Under the pieces are notes generated by a model. The model was not told where the DNA came from. It made no database searches and saw only the letters and a list, made by a program, of their open reading frames with translations. Below are positions 12,110 through 21,792 of a DNA stretch of 64,000 bases, one piece after another; position 1 is the first letter of the stretch, and the number at the start of each line of letters is the position of its first letter. The stretch lies in the NCBI GenBank assembly GCA_963719025.1, contig CAVRBK010000056.1, forward strand, positions 1 through 64,000. Direction: 5' to 3'. The stretch comes from Thiosocius sp963719025. GTDB lineage: Bacteria > Pseudomonadota > Gammaproteobacteria > Chromatiales > Chromatiaceae. The position numbers and the translations under genes are program-made.

Positions 12110-14236
12110 ATGTTCAACCTGCTTCGCAAACCCGCCCTTCTGTTTGTGCTGACGTTTACAGCGTTACTGATTGCCGTGCTCGGCGCCACGGGCCGCCTTG
12201 GCACGGCCAGCCTGTTGACCGCGACCGTGCTCGCCGCGGTGGTTACCCTGATCTGGGATTACACCGTGCTGCGCCCGACCCGCCGAGGCATGGGCCGCCT
12301 GCAGCAGCGCATGCGCCAGCTCTCCCTGCGTCATCAGGGTGCATCCGCGAAGGCCTGGGGCGATCGAGACACCTTGCAGCTCGACCGGCTGCTCGCATTG
12401 CGGCAGAAGCGCTTCGCCGGATACACCCGCAGACTGCGCTGCGAGATCGAACGCCTGAAAGCGATCTACCGGCACTCACATGACGCCGTGCTGATCTTCG
12501 AACCCGAGCAGGGACGACTGGTCGACTGCAATCCGCGCACATCACAACTGCTGGGCATGAGCCGGGAGGCGCTCGACGGTATGCGCCTGGTCGACCTGCA
12601 CGACGAGGAGGACGCCTACCTGCGCAGCCTGATCGACGACGTCATGGATCACGACCATGGCCATTCCATTCGCATCAATTATCGTGCCGGCGACGGCCGC
12701 ATCGTCCCGGCCGAGGTATCGATGTCGCGCATCCTACTGGATACCGGCAACCTGCTGCTCTGCATCGCACGCGATGTCAGCGAACGGCAAAACGCGGCAG
12801 AGAAGATTGAACATCTCGCCTATCACGACACCCTGACCGGCCTGCCTAACCGGGCCCTGCTGACCGATCGCGTCAACCGCGCGCTGGTGCGTGCGCGACG
12901 AACCGGGCAGATCGGTGCATTGCTGTTTCTCGACCTCGACAAGTTCAAGCGCATCAACGATTCGCTCGGTCATTCTGTCGGCGATGAACTGCTCAAGGAG
13001 CTGGCCGGCCGCCTGCGCATCACCCTGCGCGAAGAGGATACAGTCGCGCGCCTTGGCGGTGACGAGTTTGTTGTATTGCTCGAGGCCCTGGGGCAACGCC
13101 AGGACCGCGCCGTTGAAAAGGCCCGCGAGATCGCCGAGAAGCTGCGCGCCATCTTCGTCGACGAGTACCGCCTGAACGGCCACGAACTCTATGTGACGGC
13201 AAGTATCGGCATCGTCACGTTCCCACAGGATGGCGACACCGTCGACACGCTGTTGCGGCATGCAGACACCGCGATGTACCACGCCAAGGGCGCCGGTCGC
13301 GACGGCGCGAGGGTATTCGAACGCCGCATGGACGAGGCTGCGATGTCGCGCCTGCAGTTGGAAAACGAGTTGCGCAATGGCCTGCTCCACGGCCAGTTCG
13401 AACTGTACTTTCAGCCGGTACTGCGCATACGTGATGGCGCCATACTGGGCGCCGAGGCGCTGCTGCGCTGGCATCATCCGGATTCGGGGCTGATCTCGCC
13501 CAGTGATTTCATGCCGTATATCGAGAACTGCGCACTGATGCTGAAACTCGACGACTGGGTCCTCAACGAGGCCTGCGGCCTGCTCGGTGAGGTCCAGCGC
13601 GACCCGTCACTGGCGACCCCCGAATGCCTGGGGATCAACGTCAGTCATCAGCAGTTTCACCAGGCAGACTTCGTCGACCGGCTCACCCGCATTCTCGACA
13701 GCACGGGCGCGGACCCCCATCGTCTGCAGCTGGAGATAACGGAGACGATCCTGCTCAAAGACACCAAGGAGTCGATCGACCGCATGAATGCCCTGCGTCA
13801 GCTCGGGGTACGCTTCGCCATCGACGATTTTGGTACCGGTTATTCCTCGCTGGCCGACCTGCGACAGCTGCCGATAGATACGCTGAAGATCGACCGGACA
13901 TTTATCCGTGATATCGCAAGCGACCCAAACGATGCCGCAATTGTCCGCGCAATTCTCTCGATGGCCAGCCATATCGGCGTGCAGGTGGTTGCCGAGGGCG
14001 TGGAGACGCGCGAACAGCTGCGCTTTCTGCGTGCTGCAGAGTGCACCTACTACCAGGGTTACCTTGGACGTCCGCCGGTGCCGTTGAAGACGTTTCGCGA
14101 AGAACTCGCTTTCGTCGGGGACAGTGAGATCATTGCACAGATGCCGTCCGGCACAACTGGATCACGGGATACCGGCAGGATGGAAAGGGAATTCAGGCAC
14201 CCGCCGCGCGGCAAGCCGATCAGCGACCGGCGCTGA
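12110..14236 (+). CDS. PAS-GGDEF-EAL membrane protein (dual cyclic-di-GMP enzyme)
   Basis: A 708-residue inner-membrane signalling protein. Two N-terminal helices (about residues 8-48) are followed by a short coiled segment, a PAS domain (about residues 115-230), GGDEF and EAL. The GGDEF active site is RLGGDEF, with an RxxD inhibitory site (REED) exactly five residues before GGDEF, so the cyclase should be active and product-inhibited. The EAL domain has GAEALLRWHHP, EITETILL, IDDFGTGYSSL and LKIDRTFI, the residues expected of an active phosphodiesterase. The periplasmic part is very short, so the input is probably the PAS domain or the membrane. Its last 17 bp overlap the antisense end of the next small gene. 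Confidence 0.95.
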   Translation: MFNLLRKPALLFVLTFTALLIAVLGATGRLGTASLLTATVLAAVVTLIWDYTVLRPTRRGMGRLQQRMRQLSLRHQGASAKAWGDRDTLQLDRLLALRQKRFAGYTRRLRCEIERLKAIYRHSHDAVLIFEPEQGRLVDCNPRTSQLLGMSREALDGMRLVDLHDEEDAYLRSLIDDVMDHDHGHSIRINYRAGDGRIVPAEVSMSRILLDTGNLLLCIARDVSERQNAAEKIEHLAYHDTLTGLPNRALLTDRVNRALVRARRTGQIGALLFLDLDKFKRINDSLGHSVGDELLKELAGRLRITLREEDTVARLGGDEFVVLLEALGQRQDRAVEKAREIAEKLRAIFVDEYRLNGHELYVTASIGIVTFPQDGDTVDTLLRHADTAMYHAKGAGRDGARVFERRMDEAAMSRLQLENELRNGLLHGQFELYFQPVLRIRDGAILGAEALLRWHHPDSGLISPSDFMPYIENCALMLKLDDWVLNEACGLLGEVQRDPSLATPECLGINVSHQQFHQADFVDRLTRILDSTGADPHRLQLEITETILLKDTKESIDRMNALRQLGVRFAIDDFGTGYSSLADLRQLPIDTLKIDRTFIRDIASDPNDAAIVRAILSMASHIGVQVVAEGVETREQLRFLRAAECTYYQGYLGRPPVPLKTFREELAFVGDSEIIAQMPSGTTGSRDTGRMEREFRHPPRGKPISDRR

Positions 14237-14423
14237 CAGTCAACTGCTGGCGACGCAATTCGATCTGGTCCCGGAAAAAACGGATCAGTGCCTTTTCGTA
14301 GCCACAGTCGCCGTCCGGTCCAATCTGGCCGAGACGTTTTTCCAGGGTCGCAATCTCTTCTTCCAGTCGCCCCGCATGGACGGACTGGAACCCTGCCCTT
14401 CTACGCGTCGCTTGCGTTCGCAT
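14220..14423 (-). CDS. Small hypothetical coiled-coil protein
   Basis: Probably 67 residues from the ATG at 14423 (MRTQATRRRAGFQSVHAG), preceded by a purine-rich GGGAGAAAG. A longer reading to 14519 adds an unlikely Cys/Phe-rich leader. The body is a charged amphipathic helix pair (LEEEIATLEKRLGQIG, then RFFRDQIELRRQQL). I do not recognise a named family; small proteins of this style occur in gammaproteobacteria. It is convergent with the GGDEF/EAL gene and overlaps its 3' end by 17 bp. Its existence rests on the helix-like composition and the ribosome-binding site only. Confidence 0.5.
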   Translation of the reverse strand: MRTQATRRRAGFQSVHAGRLEEEIATLEKRLGQIGPDGDCGYEKALIRFFRDQIELRRQQLTVSAGR

Positions 14424-14515
14424 TGTCCTGCTTTCTCCCTTTAACGTCGCCCGAGTGTAGCTGCGGCAGATGAAGGAGAGATGACAGACCGACGCCTCGC
14501 AGAACGGTTCAAGCG

Positions 14516-15685
14516 TCAATCGCGACGTAGTTCGTCGGACACCGCGATCGGTGTCGGGAAACGCAGCACGACGAGGTAGGAAGACACCAGAAAGGTCAGC
14601 AGGGTTGCCAACTGGATCAGGTAGGAGGCCTCAGTGCCGATCACGCCCTGTTCCAGCGCCAGCACCGCCAGAAGCAGGGAAAACTCACTCATCTGGCCCA
14701 GCCGGAATCCGACCTCATTCGAGCGTTTATCCGACTCGCCGGTACGGCGCAGCAACACCCGAAACACCGCAGGCTTGGCCAACATCAGCGCGGCGGCAAG
14801 AACCAGCGCGGGCAGAAGAACCTGGCCGAGCACACTGATATCGAACCCCGCCCCGAGAGAAAAGAAAAACAGTACCAGGAAGAAATCACGCAGCGGTTTC
14901 AGGCTCTCCGCAATGAACAGTGCGATCGGGCTGGACGCGAGCGCGACACCCGCTATGAAGGCGCCGACCTCCGCGGACAGCCCCAGCAGACCAGCCAACT
15001 CTGCCATGCCCATGCACCAGCCGATGGTCATCAGGAAGATGTACTCCTGGATCTTGTCGAACTTGCGGATCAGGCGGATCAGCACATGGCGTTCGACCAA
15101 CCAGGCGAAACCGATAAGGCCCGGCAGGGCCACCAGCAACAACAGGACCTCGCTGATTGGCATGCTGCCCTGTGAACTGCCCTGCACCACCAGCAACAGG
15201 ATGATCGCCAGCAGATCCTGTAACAACAGAATGCTGATGATCACCTCACCGGTTCGCTGGTGATGCAGCATCGTTGTCGGCAGAAGTTTCAGGCCGACGA
15301 TCGTGCTGGAGAAGGTCGCCGCCCCACCGATCAACAGGGCCTCCATCGGACCGAATCCGAACAACAAGGACACCACCAAACCGATCAGAAAAAAGGCCAG
15401 CGAACTGAACAGCGTGACCTGGGTGGTCTTGGCGACCATGCGGATCAATTCCTGCGGCTGCAGATTCAGGCCGAGCAGAAAAAGCAGAAAAATGATGCCG
15501 AATTCGGAGATGTTGCGGATCAGTTCCGGGTCCGATACCAGGCCGAGCATCGACGGCCCGAGCAGTACGCCGAGCAGGATATAGGCGACCAGCAACGACT
15601 GGCGCGCGGCCAGTGCCACGGTTGCAAACACTGCGGCACCGGTGAACACCAGGAACACGGTGAAGACGATCGAATCATGTTCCAT
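14516..15685 (-). CDS. Kef-type cation:proton antiporter (CPA2, membrane domain only)
   Basis: A 389-residue polytopic membrane protein with about 11-12 hydrophobic helices. It carries CPA2/KefB signatures: LLVAYILLGVLLGPSMLGL, FGIIFLLFLLGLNL, and LLIGGAATFSSTIVGLKLL followed by the LLQDLLAI helix with its ion-path aspartate. It ends after the membrane domain with no TrkA-N (RCK) domain, so it is shorter than KefB/KefC. It probably exchanges K+ or Na+ for H+ across the inner membrane; the ion cannot be read from sequence. Confidence 0.88.
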   Translation of the reverse strand: MEHDSIVFTVFLVFTGAAVFATVALAARQSLLVAYILLGVLLGPSMLGLVSDPELIRNISEFGIIFLLFLLGLNLQPQELIRMVAKTTQVTLFSSLAFFLIGLVVSLLFGFGPMEALLIGGAATFSSTIVGLKLLPTTMLHHQRTGEVIISILLLQDLLAIILLLVVQGSSQGSMPISEVLLLLVALPGLIGFAWLVERHVLIRLIRKFDKIQEYIFLMTIGWCMGMAELAGLLGLSAEVGAFIAGVALASSPIALFIAESLKPLRDFFLVLFFFSLGAGFDISVLGQVLLPALVLAAALMLAKPAVFRVLLRRTGESDKRSNEVGFRLGQMSEFSLLLAVLALEQGVIGTEASYLIQLATLLTFLVSSYLVVLRFPTPIAVSDELRRD

Positions 15686-15985
15686 TTCAGTGCCCCCGGA
15701 TTTCGGTCGAAAGAATCCGCCAGAGAGTCCACGGCGACACCGTTACCGGCGACCCATGACCACCTGGATAGGCCAGCCTTGTTTTTCGATCAGATATCCG
15801 CATGGATGCGTCCCGCGTCTGCACCTGTTCACCGTGCTGAATTGATATTCAATGTAGCGTATCGGCGGGCTTAATTCGCCCTCGAGGCATTCAGCTGCGC
15901 ATGTTCACGATCAATTCACCCGGGGGGAACGAAAAACACCCGCCGTCGGGCGGGTGTCGAGGGTCTGACGCCAGTGGTTGGCGGA
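15686..15985. other. Intergenic region with one terminator, otherwise no gene seen
   Basis: This 300-bp stretch lies between the start of the antiporter gene and the stop of the small secreted protein gene, both on the minus strand. It should hold the antiporter promoter and the terminator of the upstream gene. I find the terminator hairpin listed separately, and no ORF with coding character or RNA gene. Confidence 0.6.
15936..15957 (-). terminator. Rho-independent terminator of the small secreted protein gene
   Basis: A perfect 9-bp stem ACACCCGCC / GGCGGGTGT closes a GTCG loop. On the minus strand the hairpin is followed directly by TTTTTC, so it terminates leftward transcription from the 15986-16255 gene, whose stop lies about 30 bp upstream. 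Confidence 0.85.
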
Positions 15986-16255
15986 TCAGTGATCGGCTGC
16001 ACTCAGCTTGACACCACCGGCACTGGCCTCATCACCCGCCTTGCGGCCTCCATTGAGGCGACAGTGCGCGCTGACACTACGACCGTCCTTGCGTGTATAA
16101 CCATCCACCCAGCGGCATGCGGCTTCGGATGAGCAAGCGCTCTGCGCCATACCTTTGCATTGACTCGCTGCGGCAACGACGGACGCGTTGACGCTCAACG
16201 CACAAAAAAGCGCGATGGTCAGACGGGATACGGAGGGGATTGCGAAACGTTTCAT
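15986..16255 (-). CDS. Small secreted cysteine protein with WVDGYTRKDG motif
   Basis: An 89-residue protein with a signal peptide (MKRFAIPSVSRLTIALFCAL, cleavage probably after VVAAA) and a mature part of about 55 residues. The mature part has four cysteines in a CX7CX5C...C pattern around the motif CRWVDGYTRKDGR and then SAHCRLNG. Two disulfides in the periplasm or outside the cell are likely. I recall similar short Cys/WVxGYxRKDG proteins in proteobacteria but know no function. It has its own terminator downstream and so appears monocistronic. Confidence 0.7.
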   Translation of the reverse strand: MKRFAIPSVSRLTIALFCALSVNASVVAAASQCKGMAQSACSSEAACRWVDGYTRKDGRSVSAHCRLNGGRKAGDEASAGGVKLSAADH

Positions 16256-16344
16256 GATGTTCTCTCCTTAGAACAGACCAGCATCGATCCTGATGCTGCG
16301 GAACAGTTTACCGGCTTCCGGACCCCCGCTTCAAGTGGGCAAAA

Positions 16345-17092
16345 TCAACGCGGGCAATCGGTGGCGTCACAACGCCGGCCATCGGCCCAGATCGCACCCT
16401 CCAGATTGGCGCGGTCGAAGCGCGCCCCGCCCAGTTGGGTACTGCTGAGATCGGCGAAACTCAGATCGGCCCCGGTCAGATCCGCATTGGTGAGATCCGC
16501 CAGGCGCAGGTTCGCCCCCTTCAAAACGGCATCGTTCAGGCGCGCGTAAGACAGGTCTGCACCGTTGCAGGTCGGCATAGCGCATATCGGCCCGGCTCAA
16601 ATCGGCCTCCGCGAGCCTGGCGTCCGCCAGGACGGCATTGGCCAGGCGCGCATCCGGCATCGCCACGGCCGTCAGGATGGCGCCATTCAAATGGCATCCC
16701 TCGAGATTGATGCCGGGCAGCGGCGTGGCGGCGCAATCCCTTTCGCTTACCGCGTCCTCCTGACTCGCAAAGTACACACCGGCGGTCAGCACCCCGATGA
16801 TCGCCAGGGCGATAAGCATGGCACGCACCGCCTTGCCACTTTCCGCACCGCCATCGTCGGCGGGTTGCGCACTCAGGCTGTCGTCGTTGTCCCGCATCTG
16901 CAGCGGCACCACCTCGGGCACCCCGCCCAGGGTCTTCCAGTCCTGACGGTCCGCGCTGACCTCGTCAGTCAGCTCCAGTTTTCCCTCCAGCACGAAGTGT
17001 CGGACGCGTGCGCTGCTGAATGGCCCGCGCACCGCCGCCCCCCGTCGGATAAACCAGTCCAGTCCACTGCCCTTGGCCTTGCCGGTCGACAT
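16345..17092 (-). CDS. GYF_2-TM-pentapeptide repeat protein (one frame break)
   Basis: The N-terminus (residues 10-65) resembles a GYF_2/DUF4339 domain: DWFIRRGAAVRGPFSSARVR, then the acidic ELTDEVSADRQDWKTL. A single membrane helix follows (AMLIALAIIGVLTAGVYFA), then an export-side right-handed beta-helix of A(D/N)LxxA pentapeptides such as ADLSRADMRYADL, ANLRLADL and ADLTGADLSFADL. The frame breaks near 16567. Removing one base joins ADMRYADL to NGADLSYARL and keeps the five-residue register, giving about 248 residues that end CDATDCPR. The pairing of a cytoplasmic peptide-binding-like domain with an extracytoplasmic pentapeptide coil is unusual. Function unknown. Confidence 0.8.
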
Positions 17093-17176
17093 TGTCTCGC
17101 CTCACCATGCTGATCACTGGAGTTATCGACCGTACGGCCGATAACTTGCGGGTAACACCCCAGCAAAAGATCCACC

Positions 17177-18301
17177 GTGAAGATTCCAGCCGCGCTCCAG
17201 CCACTGATCGACGCCGCGCGTCGCGAGCCGCCCTCGCTGCTGCAGCAGCTCAAGGTCGGCCAGACCCTGCCGGCAAAGGTACTGGAACAACTGCAGCCCG
17301 GCCTGCTGCGTTTGCAGCTCGCCTCGACCATTCTGCTCGCGCGCAGCCAGGTCAGCCTGCAGGCCGGAACGGCGCTGAGGCTCGAAGTGACCAAGCCCTT
17401 TCCGCTCCCGGAACTTCGCATCCTGCAGGAAGCCACCCCGCGGGAACGGCAGCAGCATGCGGTACGCAGCGCGATGGCGCGCCAGCTGCCGCCGGCCGAC
17501 GTCCGCCAGGCCGCAACGGGGCTGGGAGTCCGGACGACTTCCCCACGCCTGGCGGAGGGCGTGCGTCAGTTCAGCGCGATCACTGCCGATAGCGGCATCC
17601 GCCTGAGCCAGCTCGCGCCGGCCCAGATCCAGCGCGCGCTGCACCATAGCGGCATCCTTCACGAGGCACGAATGGCGGCCAACCTGCCGCATGATCCGGG
17701 CGATACCAAGACCAGGCTGCTGCAACTGCTCACCCTGCTGCGACCCGATCCGAAGGCTGAACAGCAGCAGGCCGCGCGCAACCTCGAGCATGCCGCCGAT
17801 CAGAACCAGGCCGGTCGCAGCGCCGGTGCCGACAGCCTGTTGAACCGCCTGGTGCGCCTGATCGAGGGGTCCATATCCCGCATCCAGTTGCAGCAGGCCG
17901 CCGTGTTGCCCCAGGAAGAGGGTCAACGTCAGGCGTGGCAGATCGATCTGCCGATCCATCTGCCCGACGAGACCCAGGACGCCATGCTGCGAATAGAACG
18001 CGAGGCCGCACAGGACGGTAAGCCCGGCGACGCGACCTGGGCGGTCAACCTGGCCTTTCAGTTCGACAGCATCGGGACCCTGCAGTGTCGCATGGCACTT
18101 GCCGGAGAACGCCTGTCCACGACCTTCTGGTGCGAACGCGACGCCACCTTTGAAAAGGTCGAGCGCCGCCTGCCAGCACTGCGCAAGGCCTTCGAGGCAC
18201 AAGGTTTCGAGGTGGTGCACCTGGCCGGGGTGCTGGGCGATCCACCCGAACCACTGATCCATGTCCCGATGCCCGACTCACTGCTGGACGAGCGCGCCTG
18301 A
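17177..18301 (+). CDS. FliK-like hook-length-control domain protein
   Basis: A 374-residue Gln/Ala/Arg-rich protein. The C-terminal third (about residues 250-365) looks like the Flg_hook domain of FliK: WQIDLPIHLPDETQDAMLR, NLAFQFDSIGTLQCRMAL, then RRLPALRKAFEAQGFEV. The long N-terminus is low-complexity helical, as in FliK rulers. The next gene starts 2 bp downstream and encodes an FlhB C-terminal-like protein, the natural partner of FliK. This pair is about 40 kb from the fli operon. It may tune hook length or belong to another export system; both are inference. Confidence 0.7.
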   Translation: MKIPAALQPLIDAARREPPSLLQQLKVGQTLPAKVLEQLQPGLLRLQLASTILLARSQVSLQAGTALRLEVTKPFPLPELRILQEATPRERQQHAVRSAMARQLPPADVRQAATGLGVRTTSPRLAEGVRQFSAITADSGIRLSQLAPAQIQRALHHSGILHEARMAANLPHDPGDTKTRLLQLLTLLRPDPKAEQQQAARNLEHAADQNQAGRSAGADSLLNRLVRLIEGSISRIQLQQAAVLPQEEGQRQAWQIDLPIHLPDETQDAMLRIEREAAQDGKPGDATWAVNLAFQFDSIGTLQCRMALAGERLSTTFWCERDATFEKVERRLPALRKAFEAQGFEVVHLAGVLGDPPEPLIHVPMPDSLLDERA

Positions 18302-18302
18302 G

Positions 18303-18617
18303 ATGGCCGGCAAGCGCTCAACCGTCGGTGGCCAAACCGATATCGCGGTCGCCCTGCACTACAACGGGAACGACGCACCCCGCGTTACGGCGAAGGGCGA
18401 GCAACGGCTTGCCCAGGAAATCATCGATGCGGCCGAACAGGCTGGCGTGCCCGTGTACCCGGATCGGGAACTGGCCATGATCCTGTCGCAGGTCCCGCTC
18501 GGCGAAGAGATTCCGGATAACCTCTACAAGGCCATCGCCGAGATCATCGCCTTCGCCTACATCCTCGCCGGCAAGGTCCCGGAAGGCTTCGTCGCAGACG
18601 GCCAGGCCGACGACTAA
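18303..18617 (+). CDS. FlhB C-terminal domain protein (FhlB/FlhB2-like)
   Basis: A 104-residue soluble protein resembling the cytoplasmic tail of FlhB/EscU without the membrane part. Recognisable segments are DIAVALHYNGNDAPRVTAKG, AEQAGVPVYPDRELA and LSQVPLGEEIPDNLYKAIAE. The autocleavage motif NPTH of full-length FlhB is replaced by the region around NDAPRV, as expected for stand-alone homologues. It is coupled to the FliK-like gene, with the ATG 2 bp after its stop, and is convergent with the amino-acid ABC transporter operon, 4 bp away. Confidence 0.85.
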   Translation: MAGKRSTVGGQTDIAVALHYNGNDAPRVTAKGEQRLAQEIIDAAEQAGVPVYPDRELAMILSQVPLGEEIPDNLYKAIAEIIAFAYILAGKVPEGFVADGQADD

Positions 18618-18621
18618 ACGC

Positions 18622-19392
<771 letters not shown>

Positions 19393-19407
19393 GACAGGCT
19401 CCAGGCA

Positions 19408-20508
19408 TCAGCGACGGGAATGCCCCGTATGCAGTTTTCTCTCCAGGGACATGCTGTAACGCGACATGCCAAAGCAGAAGATCCAGTAAACGAATGCGGC
19501 GAACACAAGCCCTTCCACGGCATACCCCAGCCACTTCGGATCAGCCAGCGCGGATTCAATCATCGCCAGCAGATCGAACAGGCCAATGATGAGCACCAGG
19601 GTCGTATCCTTGAACAGGGCGATGAAGGTATTGACGATACCGGGGATGACCAGCTTCAGGGCCTGCGGCAATATGATCAGTCCCATGCTCTGCCAGTATC
19701 CCAGGCCAAGCGCCTGCGCTGCCTCGTACTGCCCTTTCGGTATGGCCTGCAGGCCACCGCGCACCACCTCTGCCATGTAGGCGGACTGGAACAGGGAGAT
19801 ACCGATCATCGCACGCAACAGTTTGTCGAAGGTCGTCCCCTCGGGCAGGAACAGCGGCAACATCACGGAGGACATGAACAGCACGGTGATCAGGGGAACA
19901 CCGCGCCAGAACTCGATGAAGACGACACTCACCGAACGCACGATCGGCATCGTCGAACGCCGTCCCAATGCCAGTACCACACCAAGCGGGAATGACGCCG
20001 CCATGCCGACGGATGCCAGCACCAGGGTCAGCGCCAGCCCACCCCAGCGGCTTGTCTCGACATGTTCAAGACCGAAGATCCCGCCGGAGAACAGATAGAA
20101 GGCAAGCACCGGGTAGCCAAACACGACAAAGGTGCCAAGCCACATCTTGTAGCGAAAACGCTCGACCAGAAGCGGCACGACCAGCGCCACGATCAACAAG
20201 GCCGCCAGATTGATCCGCCAGTATTCGGCTTCCGGATAGAGGCCATACATGAACTGGTTGAAGCGGACATTGACAAACACCCAGCAGGCGCCCCCACTGG
20301 TGCAGGCCTCGCGCGAGTCACCGACCCAATCGGCATCGATGAACACCCATTGGATCATCGGCGGGACAAACAGGAACAACAGGTAGGCCGCCAGCAGGGT
20401 CAGCGCGCCATTCAGCCAAGAGGAAAAAAGGTTGCTCCTGAGCCAGCCGACAGCGCCCACACTGGTCAACGGCGGCGGGAGATCCGGATGGGGCGTGTGG
20501 ACACTCAT
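19408..20508 (-). CDS. aapM: Amino-acid ABC transporter permease (AapM-type)
   Basis: A 366-residue inner-membrane permease of the HisM/GlnP family. The long N-terminal extension with several extra helices before the transport core is typical of AapM. The core has LALTLVLASVGMAASFPLGV, FIEFWRGVPLITVLFMSS and the EAA loop VVRGGLQAIPKGQYEAAQAL. It pairs with AapQ and starts 5 bp after it. Confidence 0.94.
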   Translation of the reverse strand: MSVHTPHPDLPPPLTSVGAVGWLRSNLFSSWLNGALTLLAAYLLFLFVPPMIQWVFIDADWVGDSREACTSGGACWVFVNVRFNQFMYGLYPEAEYWRINLAALLIVALVVPLLVERFRYKMWLGTFVVFGYPVLAFYLFSGGIFGLEHVETSRWGGLALTLVLASVGMAASFPLGVVLALGRRSTMPIVRSVSVVFIEFWRGVPLITVLFMSSVMLPLFLPEGTTFDKLLRAMIGISLFQSAYMAEVVRGGLQAIPKGQYEAAQALGLGYWQSMGLIILPQALKLVIPGIVNTFIALFKDTTLVLIIGLFDLLAMIESALADPKWLGYAVEGLVFAAFVYWIFCFGMSRYSMSLERKLHTGHSRR

Positions 20509-20513
20509 ACCGC

Positions 20514-21704
20514 TTACCTCTCCACCAACATGCGGCGTCGGTTGTACCAGTTCATGAACATCGAGATCAGCAGGCTGATGGCCAGGTAGACCCCCATGGT
20601 CATCGCGATCACCTCAACCGCCTGGCCGGTCTGATTCAGCGTGGTACCGGCAAACACGCTGACCAGGTCGGGGTAACCGATCGCGGTCGCCAGCGACGAG
20701 TTTTTCGTCAGGTTCAGAAACTGGCTGGTCAGTTGCGGAATGATCACGCGCATCGCCTGCGGAATGATCACCAGCTTCAAGGTGACTCGCGGCCGCAGAC
20801 CCAGAGCGTACGCGGCCTCGGTCTGGCCATGCGTCACCGACAGGATCCCCGAACGCACCGCCTCGGCGATAAAGGCGCCGGTATAGATGCTCAGGGCCAG
20901 CACCAGTGCGGCCAGTTCCGGGATGATCTCGAGTCCACCACCGAAGTTGAAGCCTTTCAACTCGGGATAATCCCAGTGCATCGGCGCACCACTGGCCCAA
21001 TAGGCAAGCAATGGCAGACCGATCAGCAAAAGAATCCCGACAGTTGCGGTCGAGAACTGTTGCCCCGTCGCCTCCTGGCGCCGGCGCGCCCAGCGCGCAA
21101 TCAAGCCGACGGCGATCAATGCCGCGAAAAAGACGATACCCACCACCCAGAAGCCGTCTTCAGTGATCGGCTTCGGGAAGAACAGCCCGCGATTGTTGAG
21201 AAACACCGCATCGTTCAGGTTCAGGCTCTGGCGCGGCATCGGCAAGGGCCGCAGTACCGCGAAGTACCAGAACATGATCTGCAGCAGCAGTGGGATATTG
21301 CGAAACGTCTCGATGTAGATGGTCGCGAGCCTGGCGACCAGCCAGTTGTGCGACAAACGCGCAACACCTACGAAAAAGCCGATGAATGTCGCGAAGAAAA
21401 TGCCCAGGCAGGCGACCAGCAGCGTATTCAGCAGGCCGACCAGAAACGTCCGCCCGTAGGTGTAGGTTTCGTCGTAGGGGATCAGGGTTTGCAGGATGCC
21501 GAATCCCGCCTCATTCGACAGGAAACCGAATCCGGTGGTGATGCCGCGCTGCTGCATATTCTGCAGCGTGTTGCTCAGCAGATAGTAACCCACCGCGAGA
21601 ATCCCAAGCACCAGCAGCGTCTGAAATACGATGGCGCGTACCGCCGGCGAACGCCACCAGGGCACCTTGCTCGATTGGGTCTGTGGGGGAATATCCGGTT
21701 GCAA
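20514..21704 (-). CDS. aapQ: Amino-acid ABC transporter permease (AapQ-type)
   Basis: A 396-residue partner permease. It has a cytoplasmic N-terminus, a first helix VFQTLLVLGILAVGYYLL, a conserved insert of extra helices, the segment IYIETFRNIPLLLQIMFW, and the EAA loop EAVRSGILSVTHGQTEAAYA. It is separated from aapJ by 88 bp that contain a strong GC hairpin, which may reduce transcription of the membrane components relative to the binding protein. Confidence 0.94.
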   Translation of the reverse strand: MQPDIPPQTQSSKVPWWRSPAVRAIVFQTLLVLGILAVGYYLLSNTLQNMQQRGITTGFGFLSNEAGFGILQTLIPYDETYTYGRTFLVGLLNTLLVACLGIFFATFIGFFVGVARLSHNWLVARLATIYIETFRNIPLLLQIMFWYFAVLRPLPMPRQSLNLNDAVFLNNRGLFFPKPITEDGFWVVGIVFFAALIAVGLIARWARRRQEATGQQFSTATVGILLLIGLPLLAYWASGAPMHWDYPELKGFNFGGGLEIIPELAALVLALSIYTGAFIAEAVRSGILSVTHGQTEAAYALGLRPRVTLKLVIIPQAMRVIIPQLTSQFLNLTKNSSLATAIGYPDLVSVFAGTTLNQTGQAVEVIAMTMGVYLAISLLISMFMNWYNRRRMLVER

Positions 21705-21742
21705 GGTATTCAGCCGTGGGGAGTTTCAGCGCAAACGACCCA

Positions 21743-21767
21743 CCCCGGGGCAAGCAACGCCCCGGGG
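21743..21767 (-). promoter_or_regulatory. Intercistronic GC hairpin between aapJ and aapQ
   Basis: A perfect 9-bp stem CCCCGGGGC / GCCCCGGGG with a 7-nt loop (AAGCAAC) lies in the gap between the binding-protein gene and the first permease gene. No T-run follows. Such hairpins in solute-binding-protein operons usually stabilise the upstream mRNA or partly attenuate downstream transcription. Confidence 0.7.
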
Positions 21768-21792
21768 CGAACGATAGCCTGGCAGTCAAAAA

